Source: Sinorhizobium fredii NGR234
GTDB lineage: Bacteria; Pseudomonadota; Alphaproteobacteria; Rhizobiales; Rhizobiaceae
Direction of reading: 5' to 3'
Assembly (NCBI RefSeq): GCF_000018545.1
Contig: NC_012586.1
Location: 806,001 to 870,000, forward strand
Length of the DNA stretch: 64,000 nucleotides
The position numbers and the translations under genes were made by a program. The notes under the pieces are model-generated. The model made no database searches. It was not told where the DNA came from and saw nothing but the letters and a program-made list of their open reading frames with translations. Numbering within the stretch: the first letter of the stretch is position 1; the number at the start of each line of letters is the position of its first letter. Of this stretch, positions 1-9,789 are shown piece after piece.

Positions 1-2
1 CG

Positions 3-2675
3 TTGGACGTCGAATTCCGTCTCGCGGACGGACAAGGAGGCTATCATTGGTTTCGCAGTCGTGCTGCCGCGCGAAGGGCCGAAGACGGCACGGTTACTCG
101 CTGGTACGGTCTTGTGGAGAATATCGATGATCGCCGCAAGGCGTTGGAGGCGCTCAAGGAGAGCGAAGCTCGCTTTCGGGCAATTGCCGACGACGCACCG
201 GTGATGATCTGGGTGGCCGATGAGAATGGGGCATCCGTCTACCAAAGCCGCGTCTGGCTGGAGACGACAGGGCAGATTGCAGAACAAGCTCAGGGCTTCG
301 GTTGGCTCGATGCGATACATCCTGACGACCGGATCGACGCCGAGGCTGCCTTCAATGAGGCCCTTCGGCTCCGCACACCCGTCCGAACCGAGTATCGTCT
401 TCGCCGCGTCGACGGCAGTTATGCCTGGGTGATAGATGTCGGGCAACCACGATTTGCAACGGACGGCGGCTTCCTCGGCTACGTCGGCGTTGGCCTCGAT
501 ATTACAGAACGCCGGCAGGCCGAACTGGCCCTGGTGGAAAGCGAGGCTCTCATCCGCAGTGTCTTTGAGAGCACACCAGATTGCATACGCCTCCTCGACC
601 TCGACGGGCGTCCGCTGCTTATGAACCGTGCGGGAAGGCAGCTTTTTGGACTCGGTGAGAGCACAAGGCTAGAAGACGTACGCTGGGAAAAGATGGTTCC
701 CGCATCGGATGTGGCCAAGGCGGAAGCGGTTTATTCCGAGGTTCGCCAGGGCAGGACGACGCGTGTCGAAACCGCCATCCGCGACAATACGGGTGCGGAA
801 CGATACATGGACGTCATCACCGCTCCGGTGCTTGGAGCATTCGGTGAACCGATCCGCATGCTCGCAATCTGGCGCGACATCACAGAGGCGCGGAAAGCCA
901 GAGACGACGCGGAGGCGGCCCGCCTTCATGCCGAGCGTCTCGCTGAACGCCTGTCTGGGGTGCTTGAGAGCACAATGGACAGCGTGGTGGTTGCCGACCG
1001 TGACTGGCGGATAGAGTATCTCAACTCCAAAGCCATGCGTCTCCTGCAAGTGGACGAACAGGCAGTCGGACTGGATCTTTGGCGTTTATTCCCGGTGAAC
1101 GACAGTTCTGTGTTCGCCGTCGAATACCGGAAGGTAATGTCGGAGCACAGCAGCACAACGTTCGAGGCGTATTTGGAGGGGCTGGAGCGCTGGCTTGAAG
1201 TGCACGCCGCCCCGACTTTTGAGGGGATATCTCTGTTCTTCAGAGACATAACGGAGCGCCACAAGGCGGAACAGGAGCGGTTGCTTGCTCACAGGCAAAT
1301 CCATCATATGGCGCGGCACGACGCCGTGACTGGGCTGCCAAACCGTCAATTCCTGCGCGAGGCCTTCGAACGCCTTTTTGAAGGGACCCGCGCAAGGTCG
1401 AAGACAGCGGTTCTCAGCCTGGATCTCGACGGCTTCAAGGCCGTCAACGATGCTTATGGTCATCCAACCGGCGACCTGTTGTTGCGAAGCGTGGCCGAGC
1501 GGCTGCGCAGATGTGTCGAGGGGGGCGACACTGTTGCTCGGTTGGGTGGTGACGAGTTTGTCATCCTGAGGACCGGCGTACGTCAGGAGGAGGAGGCGAT
1601 CGACCTGTCGCAAAGGATCATAGATGCCCTTGGCGCGCCCTATGAGCTGGACGGCGTGCAAGCCGACATAGGCGTGAGGGTGGGTATAGCGTTTTCCCCA
1701 AGAGACGGGAGAGCGGCAGATCAGCTTATCAAGGCGGCCGACATTGCGCTCTATCGGGCAAAAGCGCGCGGCCGTGGCACTTACATCCAGTTTGAGCCCG
1801 GAATGGACGCGCATCTGCAGGCTCGACAGCAGATGAAGGTCGAGCTTCGACGGGCGCTGGCAAATGATGAGCTCGAACTGCACTATCAGCCACTGGTCAA
1901 TCTCCGTACAGGCCTGATCGCGACTTGCGAGGCGCTCGTCCGGTGGAACCATCCGGAAAAGGGGGCCATCTCGCCCGTGGATTTCATTCCGCTCGCGGAA
2001 GAGACCGGATTGATCGTTCCCTTGGGAGAATGGATACTGCGCCGGGCGTGCGCCGAGGCGGTTCAATGGCCGCAACAGGTCAGCGTGGCGGTCAATCTAT
2101 CGCCCTTGCAATTTCGTAGCCGGCGGCTGGTCTCTGTCGTTAGAGACACGCTGAAAGAATCGGGTCTGGATGCTTCCCGTTTGCAGATTGAAGTGACCGA
2201 GTCAGTTTTGCTCGATGAAAGCGACAACAATCTGCGTGTCCTTCAGGATATCCGACGGCTTGGGGTCAAGATCGCAATGGACGATTTCGGGACGGGGTAT
2301 TCCTCCCTCGGCTATCTCAGAACCTTTGCCTTCGACAAGATCAAGGTCGATCGAGGCTTTATCAGCGATTTGCCAACGGGCAAGGAGTCTCTGGCGATTA
2401 TCAGGGCGGTTGCCGGAATCGGGCGCACGCTCGGAATAACGACAGCCGTGGAAGGTGTGGAGACTCAGACGCAACTTGACGTCATTCATGCCGAGGGATT
2501 TGACGAGGCCCAAGGTTATCTGTTCGCGCGCCCTCTGACCGCTGCACGGGTGCTTGAGGCCATTCAAGTTTCACTGCTCTGTCGGGTCGACTTTGTCAAT
2601 TCCCACACCACCGATCCACGGTCTCGCTCTGTTAAGGCGAGGGTTTCCTTCCCAAAGGGGAATGCCGGTCGATGA
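3..2675 (+). CDS. PAS-GGDEF-EAL cyclic-di-GMP signalling protein (5' end outside window)
   Basis: The reading frame is open to the left edge of the window, so the true start and probably more sensor domains lie upstream. In order it shows a partial PAS/PAC, two or three further PAS domains to about residue 430, a GGDEF domain (GGDEF intact near residue 515, within RLGGDEF) and an EAL domain (EAL near residue 643, in CEALVRW; DDFGTGYSS is also present). Families of this type make cyclic-di-GMP through GGDEF and degrade it through EAL; both catalytic signatures are retained, so the protein could be bifunctional. No membrane segment is visible in the part seen, which suggests cytosolic sensing through the PAS domains. 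About 30 residues follow the EAL domain and look unstructured. The next gene is convergent. Confidence 0.93.
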   Translation: MDVEFRLADGQGGYHWFRSRAAARRAEDGTVTRWYGLVENIDDRRKALEALKESEARFRAIADDAPVMIWVADENGASVYQSRVWLETTGQIAEQAQGFGWLDAIHPDDRIDAEAAFNEALRLRTPVRTEYRLRRVDGSYAWVIDVGQPRFATDGGFLGYVGVGLDITERRQAELALVESEALIRSVFESTPDCIRLLDLDGRPLLMNRAGRQLFGLGESTRLEDVRWEKMVPASDVAKAEAVYSEVRQGRTTRVETAIRDNTGAERYMDVITAPVLGAFGEPIRMLAIWRDITEARKARDDAEAARLHAERLAERLSGVLESTMDSVVVADRDWRIEYLNSKAMRLLQVDEQAVGLDLWRLFPVNDSSVFAVEYRKVMSEHSSTTFEAYLEGLERWLEVHAAPTFEGISLFFRDITERHKAEQERLLAHRQIHHMARHDAVTGLPNRQFLREAFERLFEGTRARSKTAVLSLDLDGFKAVNDAYGHPTGDLLLRSVAERLRRCVEGGDTVARLGGDEFVILRTGVRQEEEAIDLSQRIIDALGAPYELDGVQADIGVRVGIAFSPRDGRAADQLIKAADIALYRAKARGRGTYIQFEPGMDAHLQARQQMKVELRRALANDELELHYQPLVNLRTGLIATCEALVRWNHPEKGAISPVDFIPLAEETGLIVPLGEWILRRACAEAVQWPQQVSVAVNLSPLQFRSRRLVSVVRDTLKESGLDASRLQIEVTESVLLDESDNNLRVLQDIRRLGVKIAMDDFGTGYSSLGYLRTFAFDKIKVDRGFISDLPTGKESLAIIRAVAGIGRTLGITTAVEGVETQTQLDVIHAEGFDEAQGYLFARPLTAARVLEAIQVSLLCRVDFVNSHTTDPRSRSVKARVSFPKGNAGR

Positions 2676-2971
2676 CGAGATACTTTGATTGGCCCCAGCA
2701 ATTCAGCGCTCGGAGCCAGACGCCCTCGTTCCCTCTCCGAGCTTCTCCAGCGACTGCATGGGCAACGGGCGCATCTGGAGAGTAGTCTTCCGCCCCCTTC
2801 CCAAGGGTGCTGGTCTCATTTCCGCCGCTAAGCTTTCCACCCAGGAGGTGCTAATGAACGGCCACCTCTTCCTTCCACCGCTCCCAATCTCCTTGTTGTC
2901 GCCGGCCTTAGCATCCATGCGTTTGCGGCTGCGGCGCTCGGGATCTGTTGTGCTGCTTAGCGGGGGGTCCG

Positions 2972-3937
2972 TTATCGAATCACGGGCTCGCCATGGTAGC
3001 GACGCTTTGATGGCTTTGACACGCCAAATCCGACTTCCATCATCAGGCGCGGAGTCTGGCGCGCCAAGGTTCCCATATGGAAGCCGAAAGGATCCTCGAC
3101 GAAGCCTGAACCCGCCTTGCCTGTCAAAGTGATAGCATTTTCTTCACCGTAGAAATCCAGCACTTCTTCTGCCGGATGCCCGACGAGCAGCGTCAACTGA
3201 TGCTTCAAGCGTCGGCGATTATGGCTGCCACGCATGTAGACATGCGGACCTGAATCGGGATCGACGTCTGAAAGATAGAAGAAGAACTTCAACATTCGCC
3301 AATCATCAAGATCAAAGTGGAATTTGAAGGAAGCTCGGCTGAGATCCGCGTCTGTGGCGGTCTTTGTCGGGAAGCTCCACCAGGTTCGCGTGGTGATCAG
3401 CTTCGCTTCACCGCCAAGGTAATGCTTGGCCACATTGAGGAGCAGCGGGTCTTGCTGTACGGCGACGGCCGCCTCGCATTGCAAGACTCGCTCGAAATGA
3501 TGACCGCTCAGAATGGTTCGGCCGAAGCGTCGCTCGGCTTCGGTATGCTCGCCGGCCAAAAATTCGAGCTTCCGGTCGAAATTGCCGAAACAAGGGGTCT
3601 CTTGCGCAAACCGCGCGATCGCCTCATGAATTTCGGCGGGCAATGTGAAGCCGGAAAATATACCGGTTGATTTCAGTTTCGCCGCGATCATCCGCGCGTC
3701 GAGATCACCGAACATTGAGGGCGAAGAATTTGCTTCTCGCGGAACAGGCCTTGCGGTCAGCCAATGCGCCTTGCGAAACAGGATGGTCCGGGCCAGCAGG
3801 AACATCGGTAGCCAGGCCGGATTCTCCCTCGCGTCCGTCCAATAGGTCGGTATGCGTGCTGCCATGCGATGCAAAGCTCCGCCGCTGCGGGCTATTGATT
3901 CGAGGTCCTTCGTTTTGGACTCAGGTGAGCCAAGCAT
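2972..3937 (-). CDS. Phytanoyl-CoA dioxygenase (PhyH)-like Fe(II)/2-oxoglutarate oxygenase
   Basis: The C-terminal half carries the double-stranded beta-helix hallmarks of PhyH-type oxygenases: an H-x-D pair in FKFHFDLDDW followed by a hydrophobic strand (FFFYLSDV) and GPHVYMRGSH, then a distal His in FGFHMGTLA. These would ligate Fe(II) and support oxidative decarboxylation of 2-oxoglutarate; the substrate cannot be told. The frame is open for another 97 codons upstream, but I chose the ATG at 3937 because AAAGG stands at the correct distance before it and family-like sequence begins soon after (about 321 residues). An alternative ATG is at 3964. The gene is monocistronic between short hypotheticals and convergent with the GGDEF/EAL gene; the roughly 300-bp gap between them shows nothing recognisable. 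Confidence 0.7.
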   Translation of the reverse strand: MLGSPESKTKDLESIARSGGALHRMAARIPTYWTDARENPAWLPMFLLARTILFRKAHWLTARPVPREANSSPSMFGDLDARMIAAKLKSTGIFSGFTLPAEIHEAIARFAQETPCFGNFDRKLEFLAGEHTEAERRFGRTILSGHHFERVLQCEAAVAVQQDPLLLNVAKHYLGGEAKLITTRTWWSFPTKTATDADLSRASFKFHFDLDDWRMLKFFFYLSDVDPDSGPHVYMRGSHNRRRLKHQLTLLVGHPAEEVLDFYGEENAITLTGKAGSGFVEDPFGFHMGTLARQTPRLMMEVGFGVSKPSKRRYHGEPVIR

Positions 3938-4212
3938 CCGATATCCTTTCGTGCATGCTACCATCCTCGTGATCTCTTGGGACATTACCAGCAGCTGCGG
4001 ATGCTGCAATGCACAAAAATGGGGGTGGAAGCTGAAGATTGATCCGCCTGGACTCCCAAATGACCGTTTGCCTGCGGCAGCTTGGATGCGATACGCGTGA
4101 CGGGAAACCATATCGCAGCTCGCATAACGCTGAATGACCGGGGACTTCGATGTGATCGTTAGGCCATGCCTCGCCACGCGAAACGCCTCCGCTATACAGT
4201 GCGTAGCCGTAG

Positions 4213-4605
4213 TCAAACAACCATCCAATAAATTGTCAGGCCGTCTTCGCGCTCGCCCTTGTCAACGAAGCGGCAGCCAAGAAATTCCGCTGCGGCGTAC
4301 ACTTCTTCCTCGCTAGGTGTCGAAATCTCATCCGTTGTCTCCGGTAAAGGCGAGTCGGGTGAGTGATGGGCCACCCATCCAAGCGTTAGGATGGCGGCGC
4401 CGTTCACAATTTCAACCTGCCGCCGTAGGCTCGGAGTCCACCCAATTGCGGCGTATTGAAAAAGGCGTCTTTTGACGGCCTCGGTAAGGGTCGGTAACTG
4501 CATCACACCTGTTTCCCTTATCGCATATTGCACAATACCAGCGGCAGGAATTCCTACCGGCTGCAGTAGCCATTGCAACGTTTCCGGGTTAATCGGCGGT
4601 TTCAT
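4213..4605 (-). CDS. Hypothetical protein, 130 aa
   Basis: I do not recognise a family. The protein is soluble-looking, with no signal peptide or membrane segment and an acidic patch near the middle (DEISTPSEEE), and it ends in a hydrophobic stretch (LTIYWMVV). Amino-acid composition is balanced and the frame is uninterrupted, which favours a real gene over an antisense shadow, but the start has no strong ribosome binding site. It lies alone between the PhyH-like gene and another short minus-strand hypothetical. No function is proposed. Confidence 0.45.
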   Translation of the reverse strand: MKPPINPETLQWLLQPVGIPAAGIVQYAIRETGVMQLPTLTEAVKRRLFQYAAIGWTPSLRRQVEIVNGAAILTLGWVAHHSPDSPLPETTDEISTPSEEEVYAAAEFLGCRFVDKGEREDGLTIYWMVV

Positions 4606-4766
4606 TCAACTGCGCGTGAGGATAAAAGTTCCTTACTATGCTGATTTCTGGCCGTATAATTTCAACTCTAAGAAGCGCGAGAAGCGCCTGCTGGCTGGGT
4701 TAATGCATCGCAACGCAGGCGCGGAGGGTGCAACACCCACGTCGGGAAGTCTGGGGCATGACACCT

Positions 4767-5075
4767 TCACATCAGTTTATTGCATAAGTTGAAAAGTCGA
4801 TTGAGCGGCCCGTTCGGCTGGTTCACAGCCGTTCCGAGATCCAGACTCATCAGCCAGCGATCCAGCGGCTCCGGTATCGGCGAGGAGTGCCGCGGCCGGC
4901 GCTGCGGTACGGCGCGAAAGCGCTTGGGCTGGGCCTCCCAGTCAAAAGGCAGCGGCAGCGGGACGACGCAACCGGTGAACAGGGTCTGCTCGCCGTTGGT
5001 CACCTCAAAGACTATGCCGGGACGCTCCATGCTCTTGCAGTCCGGCCAGCGTTCAAAATCGATCCATTCGCCCAT
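4767..5075 (-). CDS. Small hypothetical protein, 102 aa
   Basis: A short soluble protein starting MGEWIDFERW, rich in Pro and Arg in its second half (RAVPQRRPRHSSPIPEP). I recognise no domain. Its start lies only 16 bp after the stop of the upstream serralysin-like gene on the same strand, so the two may be cotranscribed. Type I-secreted metalloproteases sometimes sit next to a small periplasmic inhibitor, but this protein has no signal peptide and does not resemble the Inh family, so I do not claim that role. Confidence 0.55.
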   Translation of the reverse strand: MGEWIDFERWPDCKSMERPGIVFEVTNGEQTLFTGCVVPLPLPFDWEAQPKRFRAVPQRRPRHSSPIPEPLDRWLMSLDLGTAVNQPNGPLNRLFNLCNKLM

Positions 5076-5091
5076 CGCGTTTCGAGCCCCG

Positions 5092-6747
5092 TCAGAGGAA
5101 GAAGTCGGCTCCAGAAAGAACCGACAGGTTCAGGGCCTTCACCTGGAAGTCCGCGAGACCGTCGCCGTTGATGTCGCCGGCGATGACTCCGTTCTTCACG
5201 TTGAGCTCGCCTGCCCTGCCGTGGAATGCATTGCTGCCGATGAACAGGAATGCCTGGTCCCCACTGTTATTGCTGTTGGCATCAATGGAACGCAAATCGA
5301 TCCGGTCCACGCCGGAGGCGAAGTCTTCGATGATATCCCTTGCGGCCGGTGCCGATTGAACCGTCGTCTGAAAAACAAAGGTGTCTGCGCCGCTTCCTCC
5401 GATCAGCCGATCAGCACCGCCACCGCCGATGAGCGTATCGTTGCCATCGCGTCCATGGAGCACGTCGTTACCGCCCAGTCCGTTCAAAAGGTTTGCGAGA
5501 TTGTCTCCGCGCAGCGTGTCATTGAAGGCCGATCCGTAGAGCCGCTCGACAGACACATAGGTGTCGCCGGCCGCCTCGCCGCTGTTGGCGCCAGGCGAAT
5601 GCAGATCGGCAACTATGCCGGCCGCGGCCCTATAGTAATTCGCTAGGTCGCTTCCATTGCCGCCGTCGAGCCGGTCGGCGCCTATGCCGCCGACAAGATT
5701 GTCGTTACCGTCGCCACCGATGAGCGTGTCTTTGCCGGCATTTCCCCACAAGGTATTCGCCGCGGCATTGCCGGTGATGGTGTCGTTGCCTGCGCCACCC
5801 TTGGCGTTTTCGATGAGCGAGCGGGCGTCGCCCTTGTATTGCAGTGCGTTGGCAATATTGCCGACCGCCACCTTCGAACCGTCATAGCGCAACCTTGCCA
5901 GTTGCGCCGACGAGGTCGTGGTCCATTCGCCCGGGCGCAGATCAACTTTCAGTGCGGTCGCATAGTTGGAGAAGTCGTAGGTATCGATTCCGCCACCATC
6001 CCACACCGTGAGAAGGATCTTGTTACCGCCCGGTGCACCCTGTGCGACGCCGTTGATCGACATCTCGCCCGTCGCCTGGTTCCAGCAATAGGTCGTGTTC
6101 TCGCTGTGCGTGGTGAAATCCGCCCCATACATGTGCTGTATGGCGGCAATGTCGTACATCATCAGCGACTGCGCAAAGCCCCAGGTCTCGTTGGTATAGC
6201 CGGTTGTCGTCGAGGCCCCGACATAAGAACGGTAGCTCATGACGGTGTATTCCATCGAGTCGCGGTTTGCCGGCATCACGTTCCCTTCATGGGCGTGCTC
6301 CAGTCCCAGCGCATGGCCGATCTCGTGAAGGAAAGTCGTGTAGGCGTAGTTTCCCTTCACCGGCCGGCTGTAATAGCCGGATGACTTGTCGAACCATGCA
6401 TCGCCGCCTTCTGCCGCCGTCGAAGGGAAATACGCCCAGGCGGTACTCGGAGCGTCGGACGAGGCGAGGCGGAGATCGCCGTGCTTTGTTGCGCTCTCCG
6501 TTATTTCGGTGAGGGTCACGTTGGCGACCGAGGCGAACTGATCGAAGGCGGCCCGCGCGGCGGTCATCTGTGCGGCATTGAAGGTCGCGAAACCTTTGAG
6601 CGGCTCGCCACTTCCATAACCGTAACCGTAGAAGGAAGCACTGGCCGGAAAACTGAATGTGAAGTCACTGACGGCCCATTTCCAGTCGCCGAGGATCCCG
6701 TCGATATAAGCATTGCCGGTCAGTGCATAAGTCGTCGTTGCAGGCAT
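5092..6747 (-). CDS. Serralysin-like M10 metalloprotease with RTX repeats
   Basis: The N-terminal half is a zincin: HEIGHALGLEH at residues 141-151 is the HExxHxxGxxH zinc motif of M10 peptidases, and MSYRSY downstream is the Met-turn. The second half has several glycine/aspartate-rich nonapeptide RTX repeats (GGDGNDNLVGG, GGNGSD, GRDGNDTL), which bind Ca2+ and support folding outside the cell, then a C-terminal domain typical of M10 proteases. There is no Sec signal peptide, as expected for type I secretion by an ABC transporter/HlyD/TolC system; no such exporter is adjacent. AGGAACGAGA precedes the ATG. At 551 residues it is slightly longer than serralysins. It probably acts as a secreted endopeptidase. 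The active site looks intact. Confidence 0.92.
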   Translation of the reverse strand: MPATTTYALTGNAYIDGILGDWKWAVSDFTFSFPASASFYGYGYGSGEPLKGFATFNAAQMTAARAAFDQFASVANVTLTEITESATKHGDLRLASSDAPSTAWAYFPSTAAEGGDAWFDKSSGYYSRPVKGNYAYTTFLHEIGHALGLEHAHEGNVMPANRDSMEYTVMSYRSYVGASTTTGYTNETWGFAQSLMMYDIAAIQHMYGADFTTHSENTTYCWNQATGEMSINGVAQGAPGGNKILLTVWDGGGIDTYDFSNYATALKVDLRPGEWTTTSSAQLARLRYDGSKVAVGNIANALQYKGDARSLIENAKGGAGNDTITGNAAANTLWGNAGKDTLIGGDGNDNLVGGIGADRLDGGNGSDLANYYRAAAGIVADLHSPGANSGEAAGDTYVSVERLYGSAFNDTLRGDNLANLLNGLGGNDVLHGRDGNDTLIGGGGADRLIGGSGADTFVFQTTVQSAPAARDIIEDFASGVDRIDLRSIDANSNNSGDQAFLFIGSNAFHGRAGELNVKNGVIAGDINGDGLADFQVKALNLSVLSGADFFL

Positions 6748-6929
6748 TCTCGTTCCTGGTCAAAGTTGGGGTTATGTTAGCACCCGAACGACAGCAGTTC
6801 GGGGAGGAAGATGTTGGCGTGCTGTCTATTCAATCGCCTGATTTCTCAATTCAGCAGCCCGGCCCGGTGGATAGAGGATGGCGATTCTGCCTTCCGCTTC
6901 GCTTCGCGACTACTGTGTGCGAGGTCTGC

Positions 6930-7085
6930 TTAGAGTGCAGCCGCGATAGCGTCGAACGCGGCATCGATGTCTGTACCGACGGTCTGCACGGCAGTGATGA
7001 CGGCGATGAGGCCTGTGATCAGGCCGTATTCGATGGCCGTGGCACCGGATTCGTGGCGGACGAAGCGGAGGAGAAGATTTTTCAT
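6930..7085 (-). CDS. Flp/Fap-type pilin
   Basis: A 51-residue prepilin: a short basic leader (MKNLLLRFVRHESG) is followed by ATAIEYGLITGLIAVI, the Gly/Ala-Thr-Ala-Ile-Glu-Tyr-Gly processing region and hydrophobic helix of Flp (type IVb) pilins. In this family a TadV-type peptidase cleaves near the Glu-Tyr pair and the mature helix is assembled by the Tad machinery. I chose the ATG at 7085 rather than the in-frame one 17 codons upstream because AAGGATC precedes it and leader length then fits the family. A TadG-like gene lies divergently about 360 bp away, but it is broken and no other tad genes are here, so this may be an orphan pilin. Confidence 0.9.
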   Translation of the reverse strand: MKNLLLRFVRHESGATAIEYGLITGLIAVITAVQTVGTDIDAAFDAIAAAL

Positions 7086-7445
7086 GAGACGATCCTTCAA
7101 GTGGCCGGGTTGCGCGAACGCCAAGTTCGGTATCACAGGCCGGGGCCGCTTTTGCTTCCCGCTGCGGCGTGGCGCTCATATAGACTCCACGAATCCCTTT
7201 GATCCATTCAGCCTGTTGGCCTAGTCCAATCGTCCGGCCGAACACTGCCCTCTTGCTTTTGCCAGCTTGTTTGAACGGATTGGCTCGTCGCCCGTTCGGC
7301 ATCGACAAGAACGGTATAAATTTGCCGTTCATGAGACTGACATGCTGCCGTGGCGCTGGAGGGCTAGGCCGAGTGGTCGAGTGGTAAGACGTTCCAAACC
7401 GGCATATCTGGGTCGTCTGCGGCATGAGGATTCAAGGAGATCCAA

Positions 7446-8318
7446 ATGAACGAGAAACTCGGCACCACGAATTCGCGCCGTCGGAGCGGTCTTCCCCGTG
7501 GTTGGCTCAAAGACGAGAGCGGCACAGTTGCAGTTATCGCGGCGGTCACGCTACCCGTCCTGGTCGGCGCTATGGGACTGGGTGCGGAGACGGGGTATTG
7601 GTATCTGAAAGACCGTAAGCTGCAGCATGCGGCAGATGTCTCCGCACATGCGGCCGCAGTACGCTATCGGGCGGGTGATCAGAAGCCGGCCTTGGAGACC
7701 ACAGCGAAGAGGATCGCCATGGCGTCGGGCTATTCTCCCGGTAGTCTCTCCGTCAGCACCGGGGCCGGCGCGGGAGGGAGTCACAAGGTAACGGTCGAAC
7801 TGAGCGAAACGCATCCCCGCTTGTTTTCGTCCATCTTTTCCAGCGAGCCTGTCACGATGAGCGCGCGCGCGCCGTGGCCGAGATCAATGGTGGCTCCAAG
7901 GCTTGCGTGCTAGCTCTGTCCAACTCGGCCTCGGGCGCACGGTAACCGCGGGGGCGCGGCTCTCGGGCGAAGGCGTCACCTTGTTCTTCACCAATGGGGC
8001 CGCGACCAAGCTTCTCGGCAATGGCGACATCGATTTGACTGCTGCGACCAGCGGACCCTACGCCGGCCTGCTCTTTTTCGGCAGCCGCCATGATACAGGT
8101 GTCACCCATCAGGTTACGGGTAACTCCGAGTCGAGGTTGGAGGGGAACCTCTACATGCCCACGGCCGCATCGACTTTACCGGAAACTCAAACGTATCCGG
8201 AGGGTGCACACAAATCGTAGCGAACCAGATCACGTTCACCGGCAATTCAGCCATGGAAACCTGCGCTTCGCCAACGGACGAGATTCTCGTGGGTCAGACC
8301 GTGTCAATTATCGAATAG
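7446..8318 (+). pseudogene. TadG/TadE-like pilus assembly protein, three frameshifts
   Basis: A strong AAGGAGAT precedes the ATG. The first frame encodes a basic N-terminus and a membrane anchor (SGTVAVIAAVTLPVLVGAMGLGAETGYWY) typical of TadG-like proteins with a DUF2134-type periplasmic part. The coding frame then shifts near 7870 (inside a GC dinucleotide run), again near 7935 (just before CGGTAACCG) and again near 8160. The last frame continues with GNSNVSGG, ITFTGNSAMETC and stops at 8318. Each shift has the same sense (-1), so the original frame is restored after the third. As written the first product stops after about 155 residues. Either the gene is decayed or these are assembly indels. 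Membrane anchor and family call are from pattern recognition only. Confidence 0.75.
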
Positions 8319-8525
8319 GCTGCAGATCCGAGCGCGCCGGAGACTTCAACCTCGCAGGCTGTCGCAATTTCGCAATCGCGACACGGTTCACCGCTGGAGC
8401 TTAGGACAGCGTGGCGCCTCATCGCGCCCGCTGCCCCAAGGAGTAGGGGCTAGGCCTCCTTGTTCACGCCTTGCTCTCGGTGTTTCCCTGACGCCGCAGG
8501 TGCTACCGCCGTGTTGCCCTGCTCG

Positions 8526-8792
8526 TCATGGCGTGAGGTCGAGCGCCGGCACGATCCTGTCATAGGGCAAGCCCGCATCGTCGTTCAGGCGCTTCACATC
8601 TGCGGCGGACTGCGCATCAAACAAACACATGCAGCGCCCATCTTCCGGTGCGAAGGTGGATCGCAGGTATTTGATATCCGTGCCTTGGGATGACATTTCT
8701 GCGGCTTTGTCGATGGCCGCCTTCTGCGCGCCGCCGAGGTCCTCCATAGTAATTCCCTTAAGATCTCGTTCCACCATGTAAACGGTCATCAT
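8526..8792 (-). CDS. DUF4242-type small protein
   Basis: An 88-residue protein beginning MMTVYMVERDLKGI, with CMCLFDAQSAADVKRLNDDAGLPYDRI toward the C-terminus. This layout (short beta strand, internal helix, CxCLFxAPSxExVxxxNxxAGxP-type end) matches the DUF4242 ferredoxin-like fold family, some members of which bind nickel. I start at the ATG at 8792 (the second ATG at 8789 is equally possible) because GGAGGG stands just upstream; the frame stays open for 22 codons before it without a ribosome site. Function unknown. It stands alone, with about 200 bp of non-coding sequence on its 3' side. Confidence 0.75.
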   Translation of the reverse strand: MMTVYMVERDLKGITMEDLGGAQKAAIDKAAEMSSQGTDIKYLRSTFAPEDGRCMCLFDAQSAADVKRLNDDAGLPYDRIVPALDLTP

Positions 8793-9026
8793 CAGCCCTC
8801 CTCTAAACCGAAATTTACCGCCCGTGAATTTCAGCGCAGCAGTCCCAAAAAAGAACAATCATCTTATCATTGATCGATGGCCGACAATATCGACCAAAGG
8901 GCCAAAATTGTCGGAAGTTAGCCCTGAGCGCCCCTCGAGCTTCCTTGCCATTCTGCTCGTCCTTGCCCCCCGTACGCGAGTGCGGTGTCGGACAAACATC
9001 GCGACAGCCTCAGGTCGTTTCTCGGT

Positions 9027-9611
9027 CTACGGGTCAACATCGGCCTCATCTAAAACTGGCGCGGCCGTTCGCATCGCATGTTCCCGTGGATGGCGACCAA
9101 TCTCACTACGGAGCGTGGCCAAATCGATGAAATGATCCGCCTGTCTGCGCAACTGGTCAGCAATCATCGGCGGCTGCGTCAAGATGGTCGAGACAACGGA
9201 AACCTTGCGTCCCTTGCGCTGAAGCGCCTCCACCAGCGGGGTGAAATCACCATCGCCCGAAAAGATCACGAAGTGGTCGACGGTTTGCGAATGTTCCATC
9301 GCATCGATCGCCAGTTCGATATCCATGCTTCCCTTGATCTTGCGTCGACCTTGGGAGTCGGTGAATTCCTTGGCCGGTTTGGTGACGACCGTGTAGCCGT
9401 TGTAGTCCAGCCAGTCGATCAGCGGCCGGATCGAGGAGAATTCAAGATCTTCGATGAGTGCCGTATAATAGTAGGCTCGCAAGAGGTAAGCGCGGCTGCG
9501 AAAAGCCTCGAGCAGCTTGCGGTAATCGATGTCGAAGCCCAAGGTTTTGGATGTGGCGAACAGATTGGCGCCGTCGATGAAAAGTGCGATTTTCTCGCGA
9601 GGATCGAACAT
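9027..9611 (-). CDS. NYN-domain (LabA/DUF88-like) putative RNase
   Basis: The protein starts FDPREKIALFIDGANLF, the first Asp-containing strand of PIN-like NYN domains, and has the other conserved acidic positions in KGSMDIELAIDAM and FSGDGDFTPLVEAL. NYN proteins of the LabA/DUF88 group are predicted metal-dependent nucleases acting on RNA. The start at 9611 is preferred because AAGGGATT precedes it; the 26 extra upstream codons look non-coding. Length (194 aa) fits the family. The gene is single. All acidic residues expected for metal binding appear present. Confidence 0.85.
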   Translation of the reverse strand: MFDPREKIALFIDGANLFATSKTLGFDIDYRKLLEAFRSRAYLLRAYYYTALIEDLEFSSIRPLIDWLDYNGYTVVTKPAKEFTDSQGRRKIKGSMDIELAIDAMEHSQTVDHFVIFSGDGDFTPLVEALQRKGRKVSVVSTILTQPPMIADQLRRQADHFIDLATLRSEIGRHPREHAMRTAAPVLDEADVDP

Positions 9612-9789
9612 AGTGAATCCCTTTTGTGTCGGCCTCTGTTGAGCCGCTCCGCACTCCTCACGCGCCGAACAGCGGCGCGTCATAAACAATATTGAGATGT
9701 AGGGCTTTTCCAGCTAGTGGCAATTTACGAGTGCATCTGAGCGATCGATTTTCAATCGAACGGTTAACCATCCTTGATCAGAATCGGTT

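Noticed and set aside
2689..3132. A 147-codon plus-strand frame after the GGDEF/EAL gene
   Set aside because: Its second half is antisense to the PhyH-like gene, composition is poor and no ribosome site or motif is present.
7368..7400. GCCGAGTGGTCGAGTGGT resembling the D-arm of a Ser or Leu tRNA
   Set aside because: No acceptor, anticodon or T-arm can be folded around it; the T-loop GTTCRA pattern is not in place.
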